The notes beneath the pieces are model-generated. The model made no database searches. It was given only the letters and a program-made list of their open reading frames with translations, and was not told the DNA's origin. Positions 53,055-64,000 of a DNA stretch of 64,000 bases are shown here, in pieces. The position numbers and the translations under genes were made by a program. This stretch comes from Scylla paramamosain. Taxonomy: Eukaryota; Arthropoda; Malacostraca; Decapoda; Portunidae. How positions within the stretch are numbered: position 1 is the stretch's first letter; the number at the start of each line of letters is the position of its first letter. The DNA lies in NCBI RefSeq assembly GCF_035594125.1, contig NC_087192.1, positions 2,017,501 through 2,081,500 of the forward strand. Direction: 5' to 3'.

Positions 53055-54039
53055 TTAGTATGGTCAATAGGCGTACAGATAAAAGCAGGCAAGCAGGAAC
53101 AGTGAGAGGTAAGGTGGTCAGCTGCTCTCCAACTTCCAGTGTCGGCAGACTCAATCGGTAGTCACCTCGCACATCTTCACTTCCCTCCCATGAACTCTCT
53201 TTACACACGTACATACTACTTATCCAGCGACTACCACTTAACTATGTACATCGACTACCACTTAACTATGTACAACTAAGTCCATTAGTCTGTTCGTTAC
53301 AATGTATATTCGGCTGACCATGATAAAAAAAAAAAATACAATAAAGTATCTTGATGTTTAGGTTTCTACAGTTCGCAATGTCGAGACTTTATGCATTCAG
53401 ATGAAAGATTTAGCACCTACAGATAATTATGTCTATTTGTAAAAAGTAATTCCGGTGCAGGGAGGGTAATGAGGAGGGAATGCAGTATATCATGAGACAC
53501 TGATGAGTAAAATTTAAAAGTTCCATTGCAAGTCACGGAGAAAAAATTACATTCACCACTTATTCTCCTCGAACACACACACACACTGGTTACCTGACCA
53601 TTAATACCAATTATCAACCCGAGTAACCACACCAGTACCTGCATGACGCCCAGCTGTCCCGTAATGCATGCACTGCCCACACTACGGTAGACACTGTTCA
53701 TGCCCGCATCAGTCTGCCTTCCGATGTCCCTAGGCAAATGAGATGGTTGTCAACCTATTAGCTCTACTTAGTTTCAATTAAACCTATTAAATAACCCTGT
53801 TACTTAACACACACACACACACACGAGGAATACCTATCTTACAGCACTAGTGAGGAAATAACGCCCGGCTGATCTTACCTGTTCCCGCCCCTCTTGCTGT
53901 GCCCTTCCTCTGCCGTGGTCTGGCGCTTTCTGCATGCAGCTGGTGACCAACTCAAGCTGCTCTCCTTGCCCAGATATATGTTCCAATATTACAATCATGT
54001 TTTACTTCTTTCTGAATAACAGCCATTCATTGGAAGGTC

Positions 54040-54341
54040 ACATTATAAAAAGGTAAATAATTCCTTGCCAGGTGATGTAAGATGGGAAGATGGTTATTAC
54101 TGGAATGGTTATTATGTTCAGCTCATTCCGAGTCGCCGCCTTTACTCTTATCTAGCTTTACGCGAGGAGCCTCCAAGGTCAGGAATTAAGGCCGATACCA
54201 AAGCAATTTCATCTTGTTATCATAAAAATATTCCAGTGCAAAGTATGTCCGGATTTTGAGAAAGAAAACCAAATCAACTATCCAACTGCATTCCCCTCGC
54301 CGCTCATTGAACACTCAAAGCTTCGGAGGCTCAGGATTCAT

Positions 54342-54388
<47 letters not shown>

Positions 54389-54411
54389 AATAATTCAGTA
54401 ATTAACTCATG

Positions 54412-54452
<41 letters not shown>

Positions 54453-54755
54453 ATGAGTCCCGAGCCTCCGAAGCTTTGAGTGTTCCATGAGCGGCGGGCG
54501 GGAATGCAGTTGGATAGTTGATTTGATTTTTTTTCTCAAAATCTGGACATACTTTGCACTGGAATATCTTTATGATAACGATATTAAATTGCTTTGATAT
54601 CGGCCTTAATTCGTGACCTTGGAGGCTCCTCTCGGAAAGCTAGTAAAGGCGGCGACTCGGAATGAGCTGAACATAATAACCATTCCTGTAGTAACCATCA
54701 CGCTACTTCCCATCTTACATCAACACGCATGGAGCTATTTACCTTTTCATAATGT
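54040..54755. mobile_element. Foldback element with ~305-bp arms and a (CT)n...(GA)n core
   Basis: Left arm 54040-54344 and right arm 54451-54755 are inverse copies from ACATTAT, AAAGGTAAATA and TGATGTAAGATGGGAAG through TTCGGAGGCTC to the microsatellites. The core is (CT)n, a 36-bp spacer and (GA)n, which are themselves complementary, so the palindrome extends almost to the centre. Confidence 0.85.
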
Positions 54756-54838
54756 AACTGAAACAGACAGGATCTCAGTGTAGTCTAGATGCAACATTAC
54801 TGTACGTACCTACACGGTGGACATGACAGTAGTAATTT

Positions 54839-54872
54839 AATAATAATAATAATAATAATGATAATAATAATG

Positions 54873-54916
<44 letters not shown>

Positions 54917-54917
54917 T
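54839..54917. repeat. (AAT)n microsatellite
   Basis: AAT/ATG-interrupted trinucleotide run between the two foldback copies. Confidence 0.9.
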
Positions 54918-54954
54918 GATTGTCTGCATGTTGTACGTGGCGCCAGTCTGTACT

Positions 54955-55208
54955 GTTATGTTCATTCTAAGGATTTCTACGTAGCTCCTTGGTTCAGCCC
55001 GTCATCGCTGCCTTTACTCCCATCCGCAGCCTTCCACGAGGAGCCTCCAACTTCCAAGGCCAGGAATTAAAGCTGATATTCAAGTAATTCTGTCTTGTTA
55101 TTCCAGTGCAGAATATATTCCAATTGTGGGAAAATTAATCAACAACCAAACAGTAAAGCAAGTGTATTGAATTTTTTTCCTCGCCTCGAAGTTTCTGGGG
55201 CTCAGAAT

Positions 55209-55254
<46 letters not shown>

Positions 55255-55320
55255 TTTGTAAATAAGTAGGTGTTCAATGTATAGTTTTTCCTTTCCAGAG
55301 AGAGAGAGAGAGAGAGCACA
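54955..55320. mobile_element. Diverged single-arm copy of the 54.0-kb foldback element
   Basis: Repeats TTTACTCCCATC, CACGAGGAGCCTCCAA, AAGGCCAGGAATTAA, TTCCAGTGCA and CAGAATGTCCTCTCTC in left-arm order. It includes a (CT)n at 55210-55250, and a (GA)n follows at 55299-55316. Confidence 0.65.
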
Positions 55321-55617
55321 CTGATAAGAACATCACACCTTGTAACCATTTCATCAAGAATTAATTCCTACAGATTACTATATGATCCTTATAAAAACAT
55401 TATATAGCTAGATACAATATTTCTTAGTCAACCTTATTTTGAATCACAGACTAATGATGATGATGATGATGATGATATGGAGGGTAAGATATTAGGTGAT
55501 GGGTGGTAAGTTTCATTATTGATGGCAAAGCTACAGTAGCCAGCCCGAAGAGAGGTGGGTTGTTATATAAATTGACTTAAATTTTTGGGCTGAAGAGAGG
55601 CTTTGCTGCCAGATATT

Positions 55618-55655
<38 letters not shown>

Positions 55656-57500
55656 AAAAAGGATAAGAGTATATATACTGCTAAAATGTGGAGCTTGTCA
55701 TGAAAATCAGCATTAGCAATCTTATTTATTAATGCAGATATTTTTAACATCAAAAATAAAAATACACAATGCAATAGACATTAAGGCTACATGGTGAACC
55801 TGAAACTAGGAATCAAAACCATTCAATTGCTTCACCCAAGTCAACCGCTCATCACAACACCCCACACGCCATTCAGATGTGAGAACTGCAAGGACAACGG
55901 AGGAATATGTGTACTGTACATACAAAAATATAAAAGAGTAACCCAACACCCGATTGCTTAATCCATCACCAGCTCCTGTCACTCAACAAAACATACGAGT
56001 ATATACACCTGACTACCGATGGAATGTCTTGGGAATGAAACTAAACCAACATAATTCAAGTCAAACACTATATGACTCCACCTATTGTATCACAAAAAAT
56101 GTCCATCTACATAATTTGGAAATTATTAACACTACCACTAAATCTTGCTTATACACAACAACTGTCTTAGAAACAGATTTACCAAATATCTATGATGTGA
56201 TTGGAGTATGTACAAGCATTTCACAGTGAGTATTTTGAGTGTGGTGTGTGCATACAAGAGAATCCTAGTGCAGGCTTGAGACAGGCTCCCTCATAGAGAG
56301 GCTGGCAAGCCTTTCTTAGAGGATTTGGATCATCCTGGCTATCAACCCATGGAATGAGCACATTGGCAATTTAGTTAGGTTCTGTGAAGAGTGAGCTATA
56401 TACCATACTTCACGCCCTTGTGGGCACACGGACTTATGAAGAGCCTAGAAGTTTACGCAATTGATTATAATGAAAACTCAAGAAAACATAAACATGAAAA
56501 TATATGGTAAATTCTGACACACTGTATAAATCAATGATTCCTGTCTCAAAGATAAAATATGAGAGTAATTTGATACGCCTTTCTTTGGTACAAATATCAC
56601 AAGTGATAAGCTAGCTTTTCATCAGGGACACAAAAACAAAATATGAATAAACAGTACAAAAATAGAATATTCTGATTTATAATTTTAAATAATGCTGAAG
56701 TAGCTGCACAGTCATGCAGAAAAGAAATAAAAAGTACATGTCAAAGTGCCAAGAAGAGACTGTCAAGGTCTTTACACCACATTTTGTCTCCAGGGCCAAG
56801 GAGGGGATGACTGGAGGCACTATGGCTATAGATCAACTAAAGGGAAAGCACCAAGTCTCTTACAGCTCAAGCAGCTTATATATGAGCATAAAATCTGAAG
56901 TTGGCAGGGGAAAACTTGCCCTAAAATCCCTTGCCCAGCTGTTGATTAATACACTGCACTTGTTATTCTCATGTCATTTCCCTGAAAAAAAAAAAAAAAA
57001 AGTGGTGGCAAGGAAATCAAGTTCAGGGGAAAAAAACTATGTATGAGTCAGTTGAGGCATAGTTCTTTCATGCTACTCTAACCAACTCGCCAGCAGAATA
57101 GTCAACAAACGTCTATACTTTATCTCTGATGCCTCATCCCTTGCAGTGTCCACAGGACTTGTTTCCATCTCTCTCTTTCCCTTTTATCACTTTCTTTATG
57201 ATACTATGCCTCATGCGGTCTACAAAAATTGTTTGGTTCATTTTCACAATGGAAACAAAGCAATCCTGCCATCATGAGTTCCTTCAACATAGTAAGTTAT
57301 TAACCCATCATTTGGTTCACAATTTCACAGCATTATGTGATGCTGTCTCACTCAAACCATACAATGCCATGGTTTTCAATCTGCTGCATTCCTATTCAAG
57401 TTAATTAATACAGTATAGCTTTATCTGTTATTCTCACCACCTCTGTTTTCTCTCTTTGCAGTCATTTCACTATAACACATATCTCATAATTTTTTTTTTT

Positions 57501-57557
<57 letters not shown>

Positions 57558-58379
57558 TTACTAGTGTCAGTACCTCCACTGCATTCAACAGATATATCAC
57601 AGCATATTAACTTTTGATACTCACATTCATGTCTACATACATACTTAGACTAGTGTTTCAAATTCATACACTATGCAAGTCTCAACAATCCACAGAAAAT
57701 TTCCTTTCAAAATCTCTCTTTATTATAATTTTCAAGATTCCAACAACCTACAAACTGCACTTTCTTTGTATTACCTAAATTATAACTTCAGCCTCACTTG
57801 CATAATAGAATTTCATGTCATGTACCAGATCTAAACACTTCAATAATCTTAACCCTTTAGAAAGTTCTTTTCCCTTGTTAACATTTCATTCACACAACAC
57901 TCCTCCACACACTCCTCCTGTGTAACTTTTTTCAAACAATTTCTACTAGAATAGATTTAGATAAATTTCTTGACACAGCCAAATAACGATTGCTGCAAGA
58001 ACCTTTATACAAAATTTTTAATTTTGCAGTACAATGTATTTCACATATTATGCATACCAAACTGGTATACATAATTATTTTTTGTAACAGCTTTGTATTT
58101 TCAGAAATATACAAAACCTAAGCCTGCCATTAACAAGTAATGGAAGCACAATATTTGTTCACAGGGCACTGCAAGAACACACAACACACCACATGACACT
58201 CGGGCTCACAGTGAGATGGAGCAAGATGAAAATCTCCCATTCTAAACACCACCAAAATAAAAATGAAAATAAAATAAAAGTAAAATATAGTGAACACATA
58301 TCTACAAACTCAGAACACTAAGACTTAACAGACTAAACTTGCCAGGAGCAGGATCCTAGAAGTCCTGTGCTCCGGTACT

Positions 58380-58451
<72 letters not shown>

Positions 58452-58458
58452 GTGTGTG

Positions 58459-58495
<37 letters not shown>

Positions 58496-59108
58496 ATAAT
58501 TAAATTAGTAAAATAAAAATAATATATTATAACCATTATATTTGAATAATGTACCTATGCATATAATTTAAAAAAAATGCAAGATATTTTAATTTTGTTC
58601 ACCTACACATGTGTTGTTGTGCAGCTTAAATGCATCACTTGTGTCATTCTATGAACACTGACCTAACTTATACTCTGTCACTAATGTTTATGACATGCAA
58701 AAAGCACTTCAAAAATACTTGCTTAAGTATCATATCTTTGGCAAGTGAGTGAACAAGATGAGTTTGCAGGATAACTCTAACCTCAATGCACTAGATTGTT
58801 TCATATTTTGTGCATATGATATGTGGAATGTTGATTCTTTAGAAGCTACACATTGTGCATTTGGATACATGAATGCATGAAATACATGTGCACTAATATT
58901 ACTTCTAGACTATCCATAAGTCCCCTGAATAGCTGACTAATATTCATGATCAAAAAAATTAGTCAATAAACAAACAAATCTGAAAAAAAAAGAAAACAAT
59001 TAAACCTGCCATGAAAACTGCTAAAAACATAAAATATAAATAACAGGCAACTTGCTACTATTGATGTGTTGGTGATCACAAAGCTTTCAAGTCCCGGGGG
59101 ATCCACAA

Positions 59109-60197
59109 TCAACATGAGTGGTCATTGGAGGAGCCGGGAGGAGTGGTTTTAGAGCGTATCTTAGAAAAATCTAATTTGAGGTAGTTCTCAAACATGCGGC
59201 GTGCATGACCCAAGACCTTTGTCACATTATGCTGCCTCACCATCTTGTCAAAATACATAGCCAGCTCATTATGATCCATTTTGTTCTTAATTATATGGTT
59301 GCGATGCTGCAGCAAGAGAGTCACACACAAGAACATCAGGAAAGGGTTACCTCCACCAAACTCTTCGGGTGGGAGGAGGGAGGTGACATGCGGGGAGCCT
59401 CCGTCACTCATGGTCACCTGCCAGCCGGTCACCTCTGTCACTTCCTCGCAGGAGTTCACGCTTGCCGTCATGGTGTTCTGGTTTGCCCCTTCCTCCTCTG
59501 CCTGCTTGTGTTCCCCGTTAGCTTTAGGAACTAGCTGCTGGACATTGCTGGGTTTCTCTTCCTGACATACAATTTGCAAGTGCTGATCTACTTCTGGTGA
59601 GAGTGTAGCAACAGGGTTCTGCCAAACATCTACCTCCCCACCATCTGAATACACGGGAACACCAACATCTGTTGCATCAGAGTCTGAGAAACACCTTCGA
59701 GAACTGTTTGCTGTTTTTGGATGTGAAGTGAGTTTGGTGTTTGTGTCCTTGCTTTTCTTACAAATAGTCTTTTCCTTTAAAGGAGATCCTGGATTACTAT
59801 CACTATCAGAATCTCTGACTTTAGTTAAGAGCTGGAATTCCCTTAAATTCTTTATCTTCCTTGTGTTCCTACTGGGACTATCCTCTGGGGAACTGCTCTC
59901 CTCTCTTATCTTATCTACAGTCATGGCAGTTTCTCCACTTGGTACTCGAGCTCGGACTTGAGAAGTGTCGATGGGCTGGGACCAAGTGCGGCTGAGTTTC
60001 TTCACCCCTGCTGTATACTCAGGCCCGTCACACTCCATGCTAGCTGCACGTCTACTCAGGATGGCAGCAAGGCACTCAGCACTCCTGTTTGACAAGCTGG
60101 ACCGCTGTCTCCGCAGGGCACACACATTAGCAAAGTGGTTTTGTCGAGGGGTTGGAGGTGGCACAGGTCTTTCTACCTTCACGGGATTAAACTGTAC
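59109..60197 (-). CDS. TBC1D25: TBC1D25 terminal exon
   Basis: A 1,089-nt exon after TTTCAG, phase 0. It opens with VQFNPVKVERPVPPPTPRQN, then ~250 residues of Ser/Asp/Glu-rich low-similarity linker (SDSDSNPGSP, SDSDATDVG). It closes with the conserved helix-rich end FLCVTLLLQHRNHIIKNKMD and YFDKMVRQH. In the human protein the corresponding linker separates the TBC domain from the same C-terminal block. Confidence 0.88.
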   Translation of the reverse strand, partial: VQFNPVKVERPVPPPTPRQNHFANVCALRRQRSSLSNRSAECLAAILSRRAASMECDGPEYTAGVKKLSRTWSQPIDTSQVRARVPSGETAMTVDKIREESSSPEDSPSRNTRKIKNLREFQLLTKVRDSDSDSNPGSPLKEKTICKKSKDTNTKLTSHPKTANSSRRCFSDSDATDVGVPVYSDGGEVDVWQNPVATLSPEVDQHLQIVCQEEKPSNVQQLVPKANGEHKQAEEEGANQNTMTASVNSCEEVTEVTGWQVTMSDGGSPHVTSLLPPEEFGGGNPFLMFLCVTLLLQHRNHIIKNKMDHNELAMYFDKMVRQHNVTKVLGHARRMFENYLKLDFSKIRSKTTPPGSSNDHSC

Positions 60198-63100
60198 CTG
60201 AAATTCAAAGGTTAAAATATATCTCAACAACACATTTGCTAATTATGATAGAAAGAGTGCAGATCACAGACAGTAGGATTGAAGTCTAAATCAAAATTTT
60301 TCATTAAGGATCACAGCTGAAGAAGGTCTATGTTGTATTTATAGATCTTAGAAATGTATATGAAGAAGGAGATTGATCAGCAGTGGGAGGTGTAATAAAG
60401 TGAATGGTGTGGGTTGATCAGCCGCTGAATGTAATGACAGCTTTTGTAATGATGCAAGACACATGTAACATGGTAGGTGACAATATGAGTACATTTTCTG
60501 GGATGCAAGGTGGTGTGAGGCAGGGATGTATGTAATTTCCCTATGCTTGCTTAATTAACTTATATATGGATAGTAGTAACAAAAATGAAAGCAAAGATTG
60601 ATGATGCTGGAATGGAAATAAATGTAAGTGGTGTGGAACGAAACACAAATGTTGAAGAAGGATGCATGGTGCCAGTGATCTAATATAGAATTATATAGAA
60701 ATCTTCGCCAATCACAGGTTCAGAGGTCACAAAAGACAAGAATGAAGGGTGAAACACAAGACATCTCGGGATCCTTAAAAGTCCCTTTCTGGCTTGTTTA
60801 GCATTTGAACATGGTACATGGTTGAGATGTGCAGAGACACTTAAAATGTGCTCTGCCAATCATGTCAAAGGCAAATACCAAGAGTGAGGCCAACACTTAC
60901 CTCCAAGAGAGGCAGGGTTTCCTCAGGAGGGTCTGGGGGAAGGGAGCTCCACAGCACCTCCAGCATGTGCAGGGCGTCATCAAAGGCAAACTCACGCTTC
61001 AGCTCCAGCAGCAGCCAGCGATAACAGAAGAGCAGGTCATCAGCCTAAAGAGGGCCAATGTTAGCTCTACATTCCTGGGTAATGGAACTCTCATTTTCAT
61101 CTTTTGAAAGTTATATATATTTAACATTAAATATTATTGCATTTTAAAGATTTCCAGTTTCTGGTTTTTGGATGAATTTTCATTGACAAGAAAACTTGTT
61201 AATCTTAAGTGCAACCTTAATCTGAGGTGCATACAGGAAGACAGGTTTATGTATGCTCATTACATGTGTATTTTGCAATGTCTGGTTAGTTGTGCTCATT
61301 TGCAAAAAAAGAAAGCTTGCTAAATCTTACAAGTATGAGCTTCTAATAAAACTGAGAGCTTCATGACTCTAACAGCAAAATGAGGAGAGGAAACTCTTGC
61401 TGCAAATGCAACATAGATTAATTTGCTTCTACTGAGTCACCAAACAAAATAAAAATGTCCTACATGCTGCATCTTCAAAAAATCTCAATTAGTACACCAT
61501 ATATTTTTTTTGCAATTTGCTCACTTCCATAGTTTTCTACTCTCTTTTCTTACATTAAAACTGATCTACATATCTTTCCCATTCATACCCTTTAAATACC
61601 TTCTTAAATACTCTTTCTCCTAACCTCTGGATGGATGAGACTAACTACCACATAAGGGTGTTCTTATCCATTCAGTAACCTTACAGTAACTCTTCCAGTT
61701 CTATCATCTCAAACATTTAACTCTTAACATGCCGATTCACTCTCCTTACACCTACATCCCATCTTGGGAAGGCTATGCTTACTGCCCTCAACCTTGAGGA
61801 GTCCCCATCATTTGGTCTCCATCTTTCAATACATACATAATAACAGGGTGGGAGTGCATCAACTTAGGTGGTAGCATGTCTGGCTACATTGCAGGAGGCC
61901 CCAGGTTTGATTCCTGGTCACAGAATGGATTTTTCTTGGATGACTACTTGCTCCCATGTTCACCCAGCCTCAAAATAGGTACCACTCAGCTGTGACTGGA
62001 ACTATAAAGGCAGTGGAGAGAGGAACTGCTCCACATGCTGAGGCCTAGGAAGGGTGATGCTACCTGCCCAACACCAATGCTCATGATTGAGTACACATCT
62101 TTGTGTTATGTTTATAAGCACAGACAAGAAAATACTGTCCTAGAAGTTCTTAATGTCATTGTCAATCAACTAACATTTCTACACATGTCTAAAATCACCA
62201 ATTATTGTTGTACCTCAAACTGATCTTTCCATCACCACATGGCTACAGAGTGTTATTCCCTCCTATCTAAAACACTCTGGCTCTTATAGTGCAACTTTCT
62301 CATCATAATGATCTAGGAGAAAGAAAACTATAGGAAAACACGTCGCATAATGCTTCTGGTGTTGAAAATTAGAATAACTATACTAAAGAATTAATCACAG
62401 GAGACATGGTGACACCGAGGGTTAGTAAATTGTGAGTTTCAAAGATAAAGTGTTAATGAAGGCTTATGAGGTGAGGGGACAAACAGATGGCTGACTGGTA
62501 ACCTGATTCAGTTGGTTTCTAGCTTTAAGGCTTGACTGCAAACCTGGTGGAGACGGAGGTAGGTATAGTATTCTTCGTCATAAAAGATGAGCGCTTCAGT
62601 GAGGTGCTGGAACTTAAGGGTCATGGCCACTCCATCAATGTGGAAGTTTGAGTGCACACGGGCCATGAGGGCACAGAAGCAGACGTAGGCCTGAGCCTCA
62701 TCCCTCATGGTCACCAGCAGAGGGGAGGCCAGGTCACTCATTCCCTGACAGTACCCAACAGAAGGGTGGTGCAGGGCATACCTGCACCACACAGAAATGT
62801 TAGTATATCCATGCATCAAGTCACACACTCATGCCTCTGTGTATTCTCTCAATGGTTTGCAATGTCTGTAGTTAACAACATCTTCCTTGGCAATCTGGCA
62901 AGTTCATATTCATGATCACATGAATCATATTTTCAACAGAGCACAGTTTGGAGAGATCACTCTTATTACTGTGATGGAAGCACTTCACAGGCATGCATCA
63001 AAGACAACACAATATGAAAATGCTATACTATAAATTTTCATGTTCATAGGAGAATAATCGTACATGCTACAATCAAAATTGTGAATCATGATTTTCATAA

Positions 63101-63814
63101 ATAATTCTATGTTTACATGGGTCAGCCTCTGTCACAATAAGTAAAATAGATGGCACTGTGGCAGATCAGATTAGCAAGTAATGTATGTAACATGACAAGA
63201 AGTATCTTACTCCTTATCAAGACTAGTTTATGACTTATGTACAAAATCTCTATTTGCTTAAAGGAAGAAAATATGAGTGACTAGTGGACAGCTAAATCAA
63301 AATAACCACAGCAATTTTCTAGATTCAAGTTCAGAAACACATAATGATGCTGAAGTGAAAAAGGTGAATGAGTATATATTAGTAATGCAGGATAATATTG
63401 TGAAAAAATGTATAAAATTTATCAGACTAGAGAAAATATAATAATTTCTCAGAGTAGTAGGATTACAAATGAAATAACAGAGTACATAACTCAACACAGC
63501 CAATGAAGCATATTAGAGACCTTTAGAGGAAAAGCAACAACTGCCTCCCACACCAGCCACAGACAACCTGACAGTGCTTACGTGGTCAGGATGTTTGAAA
63601 GACTCTGGATATTGGCATTGTCGTCTGGGCCGCTGAAGTAAGGGTGGTGACGGTCAGTGCGCAGGACATCCTTGCGCACCATGTTGGTCACGTACTTCAC
63701 TTCCTCACTCACCAGCTGCAAAGGATTGGAATTACAAACGTTGCTCACACACTACACACAACAAATATTTTGCAACAAATATATGAAAATCTAAAAAAGC
63801 AATCATGTCATATG

Positions 63815-63902
<88 letters not shown>

Positions 63903-64000
63903 ATTTTTTTCAATTAAAATAGTAGATGCATGTTTAGTACCTCTTCATTCTGTAGGTGTTCCTGCCACACTGCCTTCAGACCCTCATACTCCTTGGTCTT
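59109..64000 (-). CDS. TBC1D25: TBC1 domain family member 25, C-terminal five exons (partial at right edge)
   Basis: Exons, minus strand: 64000-63941 (partial), 63715-63582, 62781-62544, 61044-60901, 60197-59109. Phases agree, giving 555 visible codons including the stop. The TBC domain shows the arginine finger region VRKDVLRTDR and the glutamine finger GYCQGMSDLASP, followed by ADDLLFCYRWLLLELKREF. These and LPPEEFGGGNPFLMFLCV near the C-terminus match TBC1D25, a Rab GTPase-activating protein (reported to act on Rab33B and to bind ATG8-family proteins in autophagosome maturation). Both catalytic fingers are intact. The missing N-terminus lies beyond the window. The exon 62781-62544 donor is GTTTGC, a weak site, but the in-frame HQ|ADDLLF junction supports it. 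Confidence 0.92.
60318..60680 (+). mobile_element. Reverse-transcriptase remnant in a TBC1D25 intron
   Basis: Plus-strand conceptual reading with frame changes gives KKVYVVFIDLRNVYEE (a YVxFxDLxKAYD motif), then QGGVRQGCM (GVRQGC motif) and INLYMDSSNK. This is typical of an R4/RTE-like non-LTR element. Multiple stops; dead. Confidence 0.55.
61845..62080 (+). mobile_element. tRNA-derived SINE candidate
   Basis: A-box-like TAGCATGTCTGG at 61872-61883 and B-box-like GGTTTGATTCC at 61904-61914 (one difference from consensus) are spaced as in a tRNA gene. A nontRNA body follows. It does not fold into a complete tRNA cloverleaf, so it is a SINE rather than a tRNA gene. Lies in a TBC1D25 intron. 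Confidence 0.5.
63819..63900. repeat. (TA)n microsatellite
   Basis: TA run in the TBC1D25 intron between the two rightmost exons. Confidence 0.95.

Noticed and set aside
54065..54259. 64-codon ORF
   Set aside because: Lies within one arm of the foldback element and has no coding signal.
61845..61920. tRNA gene
   Set aside because: A/B boxes are present, but acceptor and anticodon stems do not pair, so I call it a SINE head.
62544..62828. Extending the TBC1D25 exon rightwards with the MCDLMHGYTNISVW reading
   Set aside because: That part lies before the CAG acceptor at 62782-62784. The previous exon supplies the conserved ILTT that joins to YALHHP.

Overview
The window is eukaryotic nuclear DNA, most likely from a decapod crustacean (a crab or a relative). 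Reasons: split genes with GT-AG introns; very dense di- and trinucleotide microsatellites; many decayed jockey/CR1-like LINEs, hAT-like, Tc1-like and foldback elements; short TTAGG runs; arthropod-type TCAGT initiators. No sequence feature is prokaryotic. Species is not determinable by eye.

Layout. (1) 1-5.3 kb, minus strand: the 5' part of an unrecognised secreted or membrane glycoprotein gene (exons 4980-5312 and 1492-1853), running off the left edge. (2) 5.3-11.6 kb: intergenic, with a GTAC-dyad repeat family, microsatellites, a GC-rich block and a 597-bp hAT-type element. (3) 11.7-32.0 kb, plus strand: a complete 12-exon ADAMTS-type metalloprotease gene (889 aa) with signal peptide, prodomain, reprolysin catalytic domain and disintegrin-like module. 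It has no thrombospondin repeat and ends in a ~375-residue Lys/Arg-rich tail. Its 8.2-kb intron 10 holds a nested inverted LINE pair (21.1-24.7 kb) and, on the minus strand, an uninterrupted 535-codon ORF (25605-27212) that joins seven 15-residue basic repeats to two aspartic-protease-like D-S/T-G motifs. (4) 32.1-36.5 kb: intergenic, with a 150-bp-arm inverted repeat, a three-copy divergent tandem repeat, three CRE-like sites and a nine-copy 35-bp/(TG)n array. (5) 36.5-46.8 kb, plus strand: alanine-glyoxylate/serine-pyruvate aminotransferase (AGXT), seven coding exons, 389 aa, ending in the peroxisomal signal SKL. (6) 46.8-59.1 kb: intergenic, rich in LINE remnants and palindromic elements. 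(7) 59.1-64.0 kb, minus strand: the 3' five exons of TBC1D25, a Rab GAP of the autophagy pathway, running off the right edge.

The four host genes have no obvious joint pathway. The most unusual objects are the antisense single-exon repeat/protease-like ORF inside the metalloprotease intron and the basic tail replacing the thrombospondin repeats. Exon boundaries were derived by hand from splice signals, reading-phase agreement and family similarity; no transcript or database evidence was available.
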